DNA of 64,000 nt from Lachnospiraceae bacterium. GTDB lineage: Bacteria > Bacillota > Clostridia > Lachnospirales > Lachnospiraceae. This document shows, one piece after another, positions 1-8,525 of this stretch. The position numbers and the translations under genes were made by a program. Each line of letters starts with the position of its first letter. Position 1 is the first letter of the stretch. The stretch spans positions 62,001 through 126,000 of the forward strand of contig JAKVNF010000001.1 in NCBI GenBank assembly GCA_022483465.1, given 5' to 3'. The notes below the pieces were generated by a model. It was not told where the DNA came from. It did no database searches and saw only the letters and a list, made by a program, of their open reading frames with translations.

Positions 1-1428
1 GGACTCCAGAGCCGTGTCGATGTCTGCGGTACCCTGCCAGTAGGAATCCAGTGCCTCGATCATCTCCGCCTTCATGCCGCCGTAGTAGTTGGTGGCACGG
101 GGTGCGTACTTGGCATTATTCAGCTCCTCAACCACGTTGTAGCCCTTCATGCTCTTGTACTCATCGGACTGGTTGGCGTTGATGGCTGCGGGGATCTGTC
201 CGGATCCTGCCCAGGTGATGCCGTAATCATTGGAGGCCGAGAACATGAAGTTCACGCAGGACTGGGACTCCTCGTCTGTCCGATCACTGTTCACCGGCAT
301 GATCAGCGTGTGGGAGTCTGCCCAGCACTGGTTGGTGCCGAAGAGGTTTGGATAGCAGGCGTTGTTGAAGTTCAGGCCATCGGTGTTCTCAAAGGTTCCG
401 GTCACCCAGGTGCCTGCAAACAGGAAGGCCGCCTTGCCGCTCTGGAACAGAGCCGACTCATCGTCGATACCGGGAAGAATCAGTCCATCATCGTAGAGGC
501 CCTTGAGCCACTCCATGGACTCCTTTGCCTTGTCGGCATCCATGGTATCCTCGGTCGCATCCTCGTTTACGAAGTCTGCGCCGCCCTTCTGGAAGTAGTT
601 CGCATACCAGATGCGGAAGGGATCATCGCCGCTGCTGTTTAGCGCCAGCGGGCTCACATCCTCCGGAAGGCTGTCCTTGCACTTCTGGAGCAGGGCCTTG
701 AAGTCATCCGCAGAGGAGATGTTCTTCACATCGTCCTCCGAGATGCCGGCCTGTTTCAGGAGATCCAGGTTGTAGTACATGACCTCCGCGTGGGTATCCA
801 GCGGGATCGCGTAGATCTTTCCGTCGATGGTGACCGCATCCACCGATGCCTGCTCGTAGTAGTCGGAGAGCTTGATGCCGGCGGCATTCAGGTAGTCATC
901 CAGCGGCTCGATGGCGCCGGTCTTTGCGAGCTCATAGAGCTTGCTGACATGGGAGACACCGAGGTCCGGGCCATTCCCCGTGGCGACTGCAGTCTGGAGC
1001 TTCGTGTAGTAGTCCGCCCAGACAAGCGTGATGACGGACACCGGGTGATCCGGGTTCTTCTCCTGGTTGTACTGGTCCACGATCTTGCCGAACCACTCTC
1101 CGTCACCGCCGGTGAACAGGGACCAGAAGACCAGGTTGTTGGCATCGACCTTGACAGACTCCGGGTTGTTGACGGTTCCGTCATCATTGACATCGGTCTC
1201 ACTGGTGTACTCGACCCCTTCCTTCACCACACCGGTGGCCTGGGCCCCTGCGCTCTCTGTGGCGGCATCCGTGGATGCTGCGTCCGTGGACGCAGAAGCT
1301 GCCGTCTCCCCTGACGCAGCTGCACTGGTGGATGCAGTGGTTCCGGAGGACCCGGACGATCCGCAGCCTGCCAGGAGCCCCGCTGCAAGCAGTGCCGACA
1401 TCAGACAACAAATGGTTCTCTTTTTCAT
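1..1428 (-). CDS. Sugar ABC transporter substrate-binding lipoprotein (C-terminus outside window)
   Basis: The minus-strand frame is open from an ATG at 1428 to the window edge (476 codons), so the gene is cut by the edge, not broken. The N-terminus is a lipoprotein signal (MKKR, a hydrophobic stretch, then a lipobox LLAGC at about residues 19-23) followed by a Ser/Thr/Ala-rich tether. The mature part has the pattern of extracellular solute-binding family 1: a region like LVFWSLFTGGDGEW, a DLGVSHVSKL segment and a WLKGLYDDGLILPG segment. It should bind an oligosaccharide or glycan fragment outside the membrane and hand it to permeases that must lie beyond the left edge. The ribosome site AGGAGGG is 8 bases before the ATG. 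It is a different protein from the binding protein at 10.1-11.4 kb. The ligand cannot be predicted. Confidence 0.9.
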   Translation of the reverse strand, partial: MKKRTICCLMSALLAAGLLAGCGSSGSSGTTASTSAAASGETAASASTDAASTDAATESAGAQATGVVKEGVEYTSETDVNDDGTVNNPESVKVDANNLVFWSLFTGGDGEWFGKIVDQYNQEKNPDHPVSVITLVWADYYTKLQTAVATGNGPDLGVSHVSKLYELAKTGAIEPLDDYLNAAGIKLSDYYEQASVDAVTIDGKIYAIPLDTHAEVMYYNLDLLKQAGISEDDVKNISSADDFKALLQKCKDSLPEDVSPLALNSSGDDPFRIWYANYFQKGGADFVNEDATEDTMDADKAKESMEWLKGLYDDGLILPGIDDESALFQSGKAAFLFAGTWVTGTFENTDGLNFNNACYPNLFGTNQCWADSHTLIMPVNSDRTDEESQSCVNFMFSASNDYGITWAGSGQIPAAINANQSDEYKSMKGYNVVEELNNAKYAPRATNYYGGMKAEMIEALDSYWQGTADIDTALES

Positions 1429-1466
1429 TGCATTTACCCTCCTTGTGTTCCTGCAACGCTACATAC

Positions 1467-1484
1467 ATCAACTTTTCTGTTGAT
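1467..1484. promoter_or_regulatory. Perfect 6-bp inverted repeat, probable operator
   Basis: ATCAAC - 6 bases - GTTGAT. It lies about 20 bases downstream of the -10 box of the binding-protein promoter and 39 bases before the start codon, a good place for a repressor roadblock. The neighbouring ArsR-type regulator is the obvious candidate to bind it. A related ATCAACAG...CTGTTGA core recurs inside the terminator stem at 1572-1608. Confidence 0.4.
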
Positions 1485-1504
1485 TTGTTGTCCTTACGAT
1501 GAAT

Positions 1505-1532
1505 ATTTTAGTCGATCTGTTGCAGTTTTCAA
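1505..1532 (-). promoter_or_regulatory. Sigma-70 promoter for the binding-protein gene
   Basis: On the minus strand TTGAAA (1532-1527) and TAAAAT (1510-1505) are separated by 16 bases. Transcription would start near 1498 and run into the inverted repeat at 1467-1484 and the AGGAGGG ribosome site. Confidence 0.5.
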
Positions 1533-1565
1533 TCTTGTAAGGCTATATTTCGGGTTAAATGCATA

Positions 1566-1608
1566 GAAAAAAGCGGGTTTCAACAGAATTCCTGTTGATA
1601 AACCCGCT
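1566..1608 (-). terminator. Rho-independent terminator of the ArsR-type gene
   Basis: A long stem (AGCGGGTTT at 1572-1580 pairs with AAACCCGCT at 1600-1608, with inner CAACAG/CTGTTG pairing) is followed on the minus strand by a run of six T. It lies 34 bases past the regulator stop codon and separates it from the binding-protein promoter. Confidence 0.8.
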
Positions 1609-1641
1609 CTGGGATTTTTGACAAAATTATTTTTGTTGTAA

Positions 1642-2580
1642 TTATGCCGGAAGGTAGGTCATCCGGAGCACGATGTCCTGATCATAATCACCAAATGCTC
1701 TGCCAAACAGGTTGAATCCGCCGATGTTGCGGGCATCCTCCTTGTTTCCGATCCGCACGGTAATGCGGCTCCTGGACAAAAGATCCAGGTCATCGATGGT
1801 GGTGGAGGCTGCCCTGCTGTCATTGACAAAGCTTCCCTCGTCCGTGACCGTCCAGGTGGTCAGAAGGCCGTACTGGGTCCTTCCTGCGCTCCAGGAGGGC
1901 GGGTTGTTCTTGCCCCGCCTGCTCCCAAAGTCCCCGGGACTGGTAAAGGTGCCGCAGTCCTTACCGTTGATCCAGAGCGTGATGTCAGACTTCCAGTTGT
2001 CCTGGTAGCCCGCCGCCTCCGAGCAGATCTCCATGCAGATGCCTAGCGAAGTCACCTTCGTCCTGTAGGGGACCGTGCGGAGCTTGTTGGGAAACTGGTA
2101 CTCCACGTACCCTGCAGATGTCCAGAGCATCTGCGCCTTGAGGCGCTCCGGCAGAAAGAAGGTGTCCTCCTCGTCATCCGATCCGATGATGCCATCCACA
2201 TCTGCGATGCCGCAGGTCTCCCGCACCTGGCAGTCCGTGTAGGCGCCGATCGGCATCTCCACGCTCAGGGTATCGCTGACATTCCCGTCCATCTCTGTCA
2301 GTCGGATGTCGATCTTGTCCATTGCCCTTGTGCACAGCTTGACCGATCCCCTTGTCCCCGGCTGCGTCTCAATACGCACCAGGTCCGCCTCCTGCAGGTC
2401 CTTGATGTGGAGCGCGGCGCTGGATGCCGGGATCTGGAGCTTCCTTGCGATATCCGCAATGCTCAGCTTGTCCGTATTGACCAGCTCCAGAATCCGAAGC
2501 CGCACCGGGGAGGACAGCGCATGTGCGGTCTTCACCAGTTCGTCTTCCTTGCCGAGATTCAGATGTACGACTTTGCCCAT
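1642..2580 (-). CDS. ArsR-family winged-helix regulator with long C-terminal domain
   Basis: 312 residues. The first ~80 residues form an ArsR-type winged helix (helix LSSPVRLRILELV, then LSIADIARKLQIPASSAALH as the recognition region). About 230 further residues, predicted beta-rich, follow and make it about three times the size of a simple ArsR metal sensor. I see no CxC metal site in the helix region. Placed between DUF4091/ABC-transporter genes and a second binding-protein gene, it probably senses a carbohydrate signal through the C-terminal domain; that is inference. The start has a G-rich ribosome site (GGGGGG) 7 bases upstream, and a strong terminator follows at 1566-1608. Confidence 0.8.
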   Translation of the reverse strand: MGKVVHLNLGKEDELVKTAHALSSPVRLRILELVNTDKLSIADIARKLQIPASSAALHIKDLQEADLVRIETQPGTRGSVKLCTRAMDKIDIRLTEMDGNVSDTLSVEMPIGAYTDCQVRETCGIADVDGIIGSDDEEDTFFLPERLKAQMLWTSAGYVEYQFPNKLRTVPYRTKVTSLGICMEICSEAAGYQDNWKSDITLWINGKDCGTFTSPGDFGSRRGKNNPPSWSAGRTQYGLLTTWTVTDEGSFVNDSRAASTTIDDLDLLSRSRITVRIGNKEDARNIGGFNLFGRAFGDYDQDIVLRMTYLPA

Positions 2581-2733
2581 AATAAGCCCCCCTGTGGATT
2601 AGGTCCCGTTATCTCACTCCTGTAACTGCCGTCTGCACCTCTGCCAAAGGACAGGGCACGGATTCAGATGCGCAGAGAAACGGTTTAAGGCCGTACCTGC
2701 AGCTATGGCAGCATCAGACACTGCTGCGTGCTC

Positions 2734-4791
2734 TCACAATTTCTCTGCCTTCCGGATGCGCCGGATTGCCTCCTGCCGCACCTCCTGCAGGAACGCTGCA
2801 CTTTGCGGGTAGTGGTCAAAGGTGATCTCCATACCGGCAATGTTCCGAATCATCTCTTCCACCGTCTTTCGATCGGTCTTCCTCTCCATTAGAGTGAGGA
2901 TCCGGACATCATCAAATGCCTCCTGCAGTACCAGAAGACGCAGGCTCTCCACCGGTCTCCCGTCCTCACCCGGGTAGACAAGAAAGGCGTCCCCGGAGGG
3001 AAAGGCATCATCCGCATCCGTGACCTCATAGGGGTTGATATGCCTTTTGGAGTACTGCGAATTGTAGAAATTGTATCCCCAGTGCAGGAATCCCTCGATG
3101 TGGTACAGATACATCTGGATGCCGAGGATCCGCAGCCTGCAGGATGGCATCGCAAAGAACCGATTGCTCACCTTGAGATATTCCCCGCTGCAGTAGTAGA
3201 TCCACGGGTGCTCCATGCCGTACTGCAGAAATTCCCCGATAAATTCCGTAGTGGGTACCGGATGGGACACCAGCCCCTCTGCATAGTACTTCAGCGTGCT
3301 CAGGGCATCCAGGATCGGATATCCCTCCAGATCCTCTGCTACCATTTCCCTGGCGATGCGATAGGTATCGATGTTGTCCTCGTTGGGCTCGTCTGAGATG
3401 TGGAAGTAGGTATGATCCGCAATCCCAAGTTCTCGGAGATGCGCCGAAAGGGCAGGCAAAAAGGCATGCAGGAACTCCCGATAGGCATTCCCGGAAGCCT
3501 GGGTATTCCAGCCGAAGATCTCCTGCTCGGATCCATCCGCCCGGGAGGCAGTGATGCTCGGCGCATAGCGAGCACCCCACTGGCTGAAGAGATGTCCCAT
3601 CTCAAACCAGGAAAATCCCGCCTCCCTTGCAGTGCCAACCCACCGGTCCAGGTGTTCAAAGCCAAAGGCATAGCTCCCATCTCTTTTAACCCTGACCTGC
3701 ACGAGCTGCACCGGGGTCCGATGTCCGCCGATCAGAGTGTCAAGAGGAAGGGAAAACAGCGGCGTCAGGATCATGTTCATGCCGCGCCGTGCCGCTGTCC
3801 TCATAAAGTTCGATACGATCTGCCAGAACGGTTCCGAGAAGACCGTCACATGGTAGTAGTCCGCCAGGCAGTCCGCATAAAACCACTCGGTGTGGAGGAT
3901 CTTCGATTCGGGCAGGGCAAGGGGGAGTATCTGCAGCGAGATGTTCTTCCTGACAAGGGGCCTTCCGGATAGATCCGTGAAGCAAATTTCAATCTCCTTC
4001 TTTCCGGCTCCTCCATGCTCCGGCACCCGGATCTCAATCCACAGGCTCCTCCAGTAATAGGGGATGAGCTGAATCACGCTGTCTGCTCCGAGATCATAGA
4101 GAGGATCCGGAAACAGGCCAGGTTCCGTGGTGAGATACCCACTGTCGCTTTCGCCGTAGGCCGGGAACGCCGAGGGCACAAAGCCCACCCGGCGAACCGA
4201 TATCGAGAGGTTCTCCCCGGAAGGATTCTTTGCCCTCTCGTCCGGAAACGCCGTGACAAAAAAAGGGTCTTTCATTTTTCTTGTGTGATGCACCAGAAGG
4301 AGATAATCCATAGATGATATCTTCTTAAAAGTACTACCACTTCAAGTGGTAGTCTGGACTGGCAGAGACAGCTCCGAGACCGTGGGCCCCTCGGCGATGC
4401 TCCCACGGTCCGGCAAAGATTACAGTAACCCAAAAGGCTTATTGGGCACCAGAGGAGAAGCCGGATCCAGGGCTCTGAGCGGAGGTCAGGAGGGGCTCAT
4501 CCCACAAAAAAAGTGAAAGGGCCCAAAAAAATCCGGATCCCGGGGATCCCGGATTCCGGCCATGACACGAACACTGGGGTTCTTTGTTCCCTGCACCTGC
4601 ATCTGGTAGGAGTGGTACGGCTCCGTATAGCGATACGCCAGCTGAAAGGAGACGCTCTGTCCCGGAAAGGCGGTCAGCGTGTGCACCTCAGGCAGCTGCA
4701 GGGGCTCCCGCTTCATAAAGATCTTCTGCAGGGAATCCACACAGGCACACTCGATGGCCCCGCTTTTGATGGTGCTGAGCTTCTTTTCCAT
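2734..4791 (-). pseudogene. DUF4091 protein gene, disrupted near its N-terminus
   Basis: Two minus-strand pieces match the start and the rest of the intact DUF4091 protein at 4869-6539. Piece 1 (4791 down to about 4555, start MEKKLSTIK, ribosome site AAGGGG) covers the first ~80 residues up to a KNPSVRV strand, then runs out of homology and stops at 4486. Piece 2 (about 4200 down to 2734) resumes at SISVRRVGF and keeps the whole catalytic-like barrel (LHTEWFYADCLADYYH, YFHISDEP, FLHWGYNFYNSQYS). About 350 bases of unrelated sequence lie between, including palindromes typical of IS200/IS605 relics. Piece 2 alone could still be translated from 4311 but would lack the N-terminal beta-sandwich strands. 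The repeated KNPS at both edges could also mean fusion of two paralogues by deletion. Confidence 0.7.
4333..4500. mobile_element. IS200/IS605-like palindromic relic inside the DUF4091 gene
   Basis: Contains a perfect palindrome with a one-base centre (ACTACCACTT c AAGTGGTAGT, 4333-4353) and a second perfect 9-bp stem (GACCGTGGG / CCCACGGTC, 4378-4410). Folded palindromes of this kind mark the ends and the guide-RNA region of IS200/IS605 elements. No transposase remains. The exact boundaries and the autonomous parent are unknown, and it differs from the IS605 element at 14.4 kb. Confidence 0.45.
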
Positions 4792-4813
4792 AGGTTCACC
4801 CCTTGTTTATATT

Positions 4814-4846
4814 CTGGCATGCAGCTCCCACCATGCTGCATGCCAG
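4814..4846. other. 12-bp perfect intergenic hairpin
   Basis: CTGGCATGCAGC / GCTGCATGCCAG with a 9-base loop, in the 77-base gap between the two DUF4091 genes. It has no T run on either strand, so it is more likely an mRNA-stabilising or processing stem than a terminator. Confidence 0.5.
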
Positions 4847-4868
4847 TATGATCATCCGCGCCCTCGGT

Positions 4869-6539
4869 TCACAGCAGTTCCCGGAGTCTCTCATTCACGC
4901 GGTCTCTTGCCGCCTGCAGGCCGCTGCAGGAGCGCGGATACCGGTCAATGGCAAACGCATCATCCGGGTCCAGGACGCGAAGCACCTCTTCCCTCGAGGT
5001 GATCTTCTCCAGGAGCCTTGCCGCGCAGAAATCAGAAAATGCCTCGTCCATAAGCATCAGGCGCAGGGATTCCACCGGCTCTGCATCAGCACCAGGGTAG
5101 ACGATAAACGGATCCCCGGACGGAAAAGCGCCATCGGCATCGGTGCAGGTGAAGGGATCAATGGAGCATAAAGAGTACTCACTGTTGTAGAAGTTGTATC
5201 CCCAGTGCAAAAAGCCGTCGATGTTCTCCTTGTAGAGCTGCATCCCGAGCGCTCTGGTGCGGTACCCCGGCTGCACAATGAAACGATTGGATACCCTGTC
5301 CCACTGCGCCGTGCAGTAATAGCCGAACAGATGCGGCGGACGGTTCTCCAAAAACGGCTTGATGTGATTGGTGGCGCACACCGGTGTCTCGACAAGCCCC
5401 ATCTGATAGAACGAGTAGTCAGAGAGAGCGTCCATGGTATGGCACCCCGCAAGGTCCTTCTCCACGGAGGCTCTCGCCCTCCGGTAGCTCTCCAGCTGAT
5501 CCCCGGAGGGCTCATCCGAAATGTGAAAATATGTCTGATCCAGTACGCCGAGTTTGGATAGCTCCTGCTTCAGGGAGGGCAGGAACTGATGCAGGAAGCT
5601 CTGATATACAGGTCCCGTTGCATCGGTATCCCAGCCGAAGAGTTTCTGTTCCGCTCCGTTGACACAGCCGACAATCTTTGGCGCCGCTACGGCTCCCCAC
5701 TGACTGAAGAGGTGAGAGAGCTCGAAGTACTGAAAGCCAAGCCTTCTGCACATCGAGATCCAGCGCTCCAGCCGGTCATACCCGAATGCATAGGTGCCAT
5801 CGGATCGCACGGCAACCTCGACGAGCTGCACCGTTCTCCGCTCCCCGCCGATCGCGGTATCCAGGGGCGGCGTGAAGATCGGGGTTAGAATCATGTTGCA
5901 ATGATGCGCTGCCGCAGTGCGAAGGAAGTTCTCGATGATCTGCCAGTGGCGCTCCGAAAACACCTCCGTGTGGTAATAATTGGCCAGGCAGTCGCAGTGA
6001 AACCACTCGGTGTGCGGGATGTCCAGTTCCGGTAGTGCCGCATTCAGCACTTCCAGGCAGACCGTGACAGAGCCGATACTGCTGTCCGCCTCGCCGTTCT
6101 CTCCCTTCGAGATTACGTGAATCGTGACGGGATATCTGCCCTTTCCGGCGCTCTCATCCGGCATAAGATCCACCCAGACACTTCTCCACTGTCCGGAGAT
6201 CAGGGAGAACCCATAGTCCGGAATCTCCCGGAGAGGATCCGGATAGAGTCCAGGTTTGTCCGTCAGATAATCCTCATCTCTTCTGCCATTGGTGTGGCAG
6301 GGGTACGCGCAGGGAACATTGTCAACGTATCTGACGCGCACCCGGATTCCCGGCTGATCACAGGACACAGAGACAGCACCGCGCTGCTTTCGCATCCCGT
6401 CCTGCCAGCACGCGATCTGGAAGGACACGGTCTCCCCGCGCAGTGCGGTCAGCGCCCCGGTAAAGCCCTCGCCAGAGGGCTCCCTATCGGCAAATATCTT
6501 TTCCATGCTGGTTACAGCTTTGATCTTGTACATATTCAC
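4869..6539 (-). CDS. DUF4091 domain protein (glycoside-hydrolase-like)
   Basis: 556 residues, no signal peptide, so probably cytoplasmic. The N-terminal ~170 residues are a beta-sandwich (ALTALRGETVSFQIAC) and the rest resembles a TIM-barrel glycosidase with conserved acidic/aromatic motifs (HTEWFHCDCLANYYH, YFELSHLFSQWGA, YFHISDEPSGD, FLHWGYNFYN). The DUF4091 family is uncharacterised but recurs beside sugar ABC transporters, as here, where it follows both permeases on the same strand. A role in processing the imported oligosaccharide is therefore a reasonable inference. Ribosome site GGAGGG lies 6 bases before the ATG, directly after a stem at 6544-6564. A broken paralogue follows at 2734-4791. 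Confidence 0.85.
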   Translation of the reverse strand: MNMYKIKAVTSMEKIFADREPSGEGFTGALTALRGETVSFQIACWQDGMRKQRGAVSVSCDQPGIRVRVRYVDNVPCAYPCHTNGRRDEDYLTDKPGLYPDPLREIPDYGFSLISGQWRSVWVDLMPDESAGKGRYPVTIHVISKGENGEADSSIGSVTVCLEVLNAALPELDIPHTEWFHCDCLANYYHTEVFSERHWQIIENFLRTAAAHHCNMILTPIFTPPLDTAIGGERRTVQLVEVAVRSDGTYAFGYDRLERWISMCRRLGFQYFELSHLFSQWGAVAAPKIVGCVNGAEQKLFGWDTDATGPVYQSFLHQFLPSLKQELSKLGVLDQTYFHISDEPSGDQLESYRRARASVEKDLAGCHTMDALSDYSFYQMGLVETPVCATNHIKPFLENRPPHLFGYYCTAQWDRVSNRFIVQPGYRTRALGMQLYKENIDGFLHWGYNFYNSEYSLCSIDPFTCTDADGAFPSGDPFIVYPGADAEPVESLRLMLMDEAFSDFCAARLLEKITSREEVLRVLDPDDAFAIDRYPRSCSGLQAARDRVNERLRELL

Positions 6540-6543
6540 CCTC

Positions 6544-6564
6544 CTGCCGCGCTCTTTGCGGCAG
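6544..6564. other. Hairpin directly upstream of a ribosome site
   Basis: CTGCCGC / GCGGCAG, 7-bp perfect stem. On the minus strand its last G continues into GGAGGGTGAATATG, so the fold abuts the DUF4091 ribosome site. It could protect or modulate the distal cistron. A second small stem (CTTCCGG aa CCGGAAG) lies in the same 157-base gap. Confidence 0.45.
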
Positions 6565-6696
6565 CTGTGCGGGGAGCCTTATGACTCTCCCGACAATCTC
6601 TCTTCCGGAACCGGAAGTCCGGATACCATGCTCTCTACCGTCTGTCCAGGCAGAGTCGGACTCAGCTCTATTGATAGAGTCTTCTTCAGATCAGGC

Positions 6697-7542
6697 TCAT
6701 CCCTTGATCCCGCTCAGGGCGATGCCCTCAACGAACTGTTTCTGCAGGAATACATACAGGATAAACGGAATCAGGAACGAGACCGTTGCTCCTGCCATCA
6801 GCAGTCCATAATTGGTCGCGTACTGTGTCTTCAGCAGCGACAGGGAGACCGTCAATGTGTACATGGAGGACTTGGACGTGGAGACCAGGGGCCACATGAA
6901 GTCGTTCCAGGAGGTGACGAACGTGAAGATCACCAGGGAGACCAGCACCGGCTTGATCAGGGGAAGTACCACGCGCAGATAGATCTGAAACTCAGGGCAG
7001 CCGTCGACCTGTGCCGCCTCCAGAAGATCATCCGGCACGCCCTTCATGAACTGCCGGATCAGGACCACGCCGAAGGCATTGAGGATCAGGACGATCAGGG
7101 CAAAGTAGGTGTTCAGAAGTCCCAGTTTACGCATGATGATAAACACTGGGATCATCGTGACCTGGCCCGGGATCATCATCGTGGCAAGGTAGACAAGATA
7201 GAGCTTTTCCTTTCCGGGGAAGTTCTTCTTCTCAAAGCCGTACGCCGCCATTGATGCGATCAGGCAGTTGAAGAAGCAGGAACAGCCCGTCACAATGATG
7301 CTGTTGATCAGGGAGCGAAAGAACCCGTTGTTGTGGAACACGTAGCTGTAATTGGAAAAGTCCCCGAAGTTGATCTGATCCAGCCGGATCATCGCGGTCT
7401 GTGACTGTGTGAAGGACATCAGGATCATGTACACAAAGGGTGCTACACAGATGATGGAGAACAGGATGATGAGAATCAGTCCGATGACAGAGACCGGAGT
7501 CCACTTTCTCTTCTTGTGCAGTACTTCTGTCTTCTCGCGCAT
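6697..7542 (-). CDS. Carbohydrate ABC transporter permease (MalG type)
   Basis: 281 residues with six predicted membrane segments (first at about residues 18-38). The EAA loop reads EAAQVDGCPEFQIYLRVVLP at about residues 190-209, the coupling site for the ATPase. The C-terminus GIALSGIKG is the usual end of this family. It forms the transport channel with the protein encoded immediately upstream (3-base gap after its stop). No ATPase gene is present in the window, so, as in many Firmicutes, a shared MsmX/UgpC-type ATPase probably serves it from elsewhere. Confidence 0.95.
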   Translation of the reverse strand: MREKTEVLHKKRKWTPVSVIGLILIILFSIICVAPFVYMILMSFTQSQTAMIRLDQINFGDFSNYSYVFHNNGFFRSLINSIIVTGCSCFFNCLIASMAAYGFEKKNFPGKEKLYLVYLATMMIPGQVTMIPVFIIMRKLGLLNTYFALIVLILNAFGVVLIRQFMKGVPDDLLEAAQVDGCPEFQIYLRVVLPLIKPVLVSLVIFTFVTSWNDFMWPLVSTSKSSMYTLTVSLSLLKTQYATNYGLLMAGATVSFLIPFILYVFLQKQFVEGIALSGIKG

Positions 7543-7545
7543 CGC

Positions 7546-8424
7546 TTATGCTGCCTCCTTCTCTTTGAAAAACAGGTTCTCAACCAGGTTGATGACCAGG
7601 ATCAGCACCAGGAGTAGAATTGCAATCGCGCTGGCATACCCCATCTTGTACTGCTTGAACGCCGAATTGTAGATGCCCATGACGAGCGTCACGGTGGACT
7701 TTCCGGGTCCGCCGCCGGTCATCTGGTAGGATAGGTCAAAGACCTGGAATGACCAGATGATGCCAAGGGTGACGACCAGGTAGGTGATGGGCTTGAGCAG
7801 AGGCAGCGTGATCCTGAAGAACTCCTGCATGGTGCTGGCGCCGTCAATGGTCGCTGCCTCATAGAGGTCCTTCGGGATCGCCATGATGCCGGCATAGTAG
7901 ATCACCATGAAGTAGCCGATATTCTTCCAGATGGCAACGATGCAGATGGAGATCAGCGCAACATCGGAATCGCCGAGCCAGTTCACCTTGGATGCCCCGA
8001 ACAAGCCAAGGAAGGTATTCAGAATGCCGCCATCTGTTGCAAAGATGATTCTCCAGATCGTGGCTGCTGTGATCGCGGAGGCGATGACCGGAATGAACAT
8101 CACGCTGCGCAGGAACTCTCCACCCTTCTTCTGGAGCTTTGCGGCAAAGAAGGCTGCGATCGCAAGGGAGGCGACCGTCTGGATCGGCACCGTGACTGCC
8201 GTGTATACCAGGGTATTTTTGAATGCCGCTGCCATGTAGCTGTCATGAAATACCCGCTGGTAGTTGGACAGGCCCACCAGCTGCGGTGCCCGCATCATGT
8301 TGTAATCCGTAAAGCTGTAGTACACCGTCATGAAGATCGGTATGATCGAAAATGCAGCCAACAGGATGAAACTCGGCAGGATATATAGGATACCTTGTAC
8401 CGCCTGTCTCTTTTTTCTGCTCAA
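7546..8424 (-). CDS. Carbohydrate ABC transporter permease (MalF type)
   Basis: 292 residues, six membrane segments. The EAA loop reads EAATIDGASTMQEFFRITLP at about residues 189-208. The start is a TTG, supported by GGAGG 7 bases upstream; there is no nearby ATG. It partners with the permease encoded next and with the lipoprotein at 10.1-11.4 kb. An ISAzo13 insertion now separates it from that binding-protein gene, so its expression may depend on readthrough from, or a promoter in, the IS. Confidence 0.95.
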   Translation of the reverse strand: MSRKKRQAVQGILYILPSFILLAAFSIIPIFMTVYYSFTDYNMMRAPQLVGLSNYQRVFHDSYMAAAFKNTLVYTAVTVPIQTVASLAIAAFFAAKLQKKGGEFLRSVMFIPVIASAITAATIWRIIFATDGGILNTFLGLFGASKVNWLGDSDVALISICIVAIWKNIGYFMVIYYAGIMAIPKDLYEAATIDGASTMQEFFRITLPLLKPITYLVVTLGIIWSFQVFDLSYQMTGGGPGKSTVTLVMGIYNSAFKQYKMGYASAIAILLLVLILVINLVENLFFKEKEAA

Positions 8425-8456
8425 AATGTGTCCTCCTAACCTCTCGATAGAAATAA

Positions 8457-8487
8457 ATCCGGAAGCCGGGTACGCTGGCTTCCGGAT
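8457..8487. other. 11-bp perfect hairpin between binding-protein and permease genes
   Basis: ATCCGGAAGCC / GGCTTCCGGAT with a 9-base loop and no T run. Stems at this position in sugar-transport operons commonly stabilise the upstream binding-protein message and lower permease output. Here the ISAzo13 insertion has separated it from the binding-protein stop codon. Confidence 0.5.
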
Positions 8488-8525
8488 ACTGATTTGGCAG
8501 CAGCCTGTGCGCCTCGTAGAGGCTT

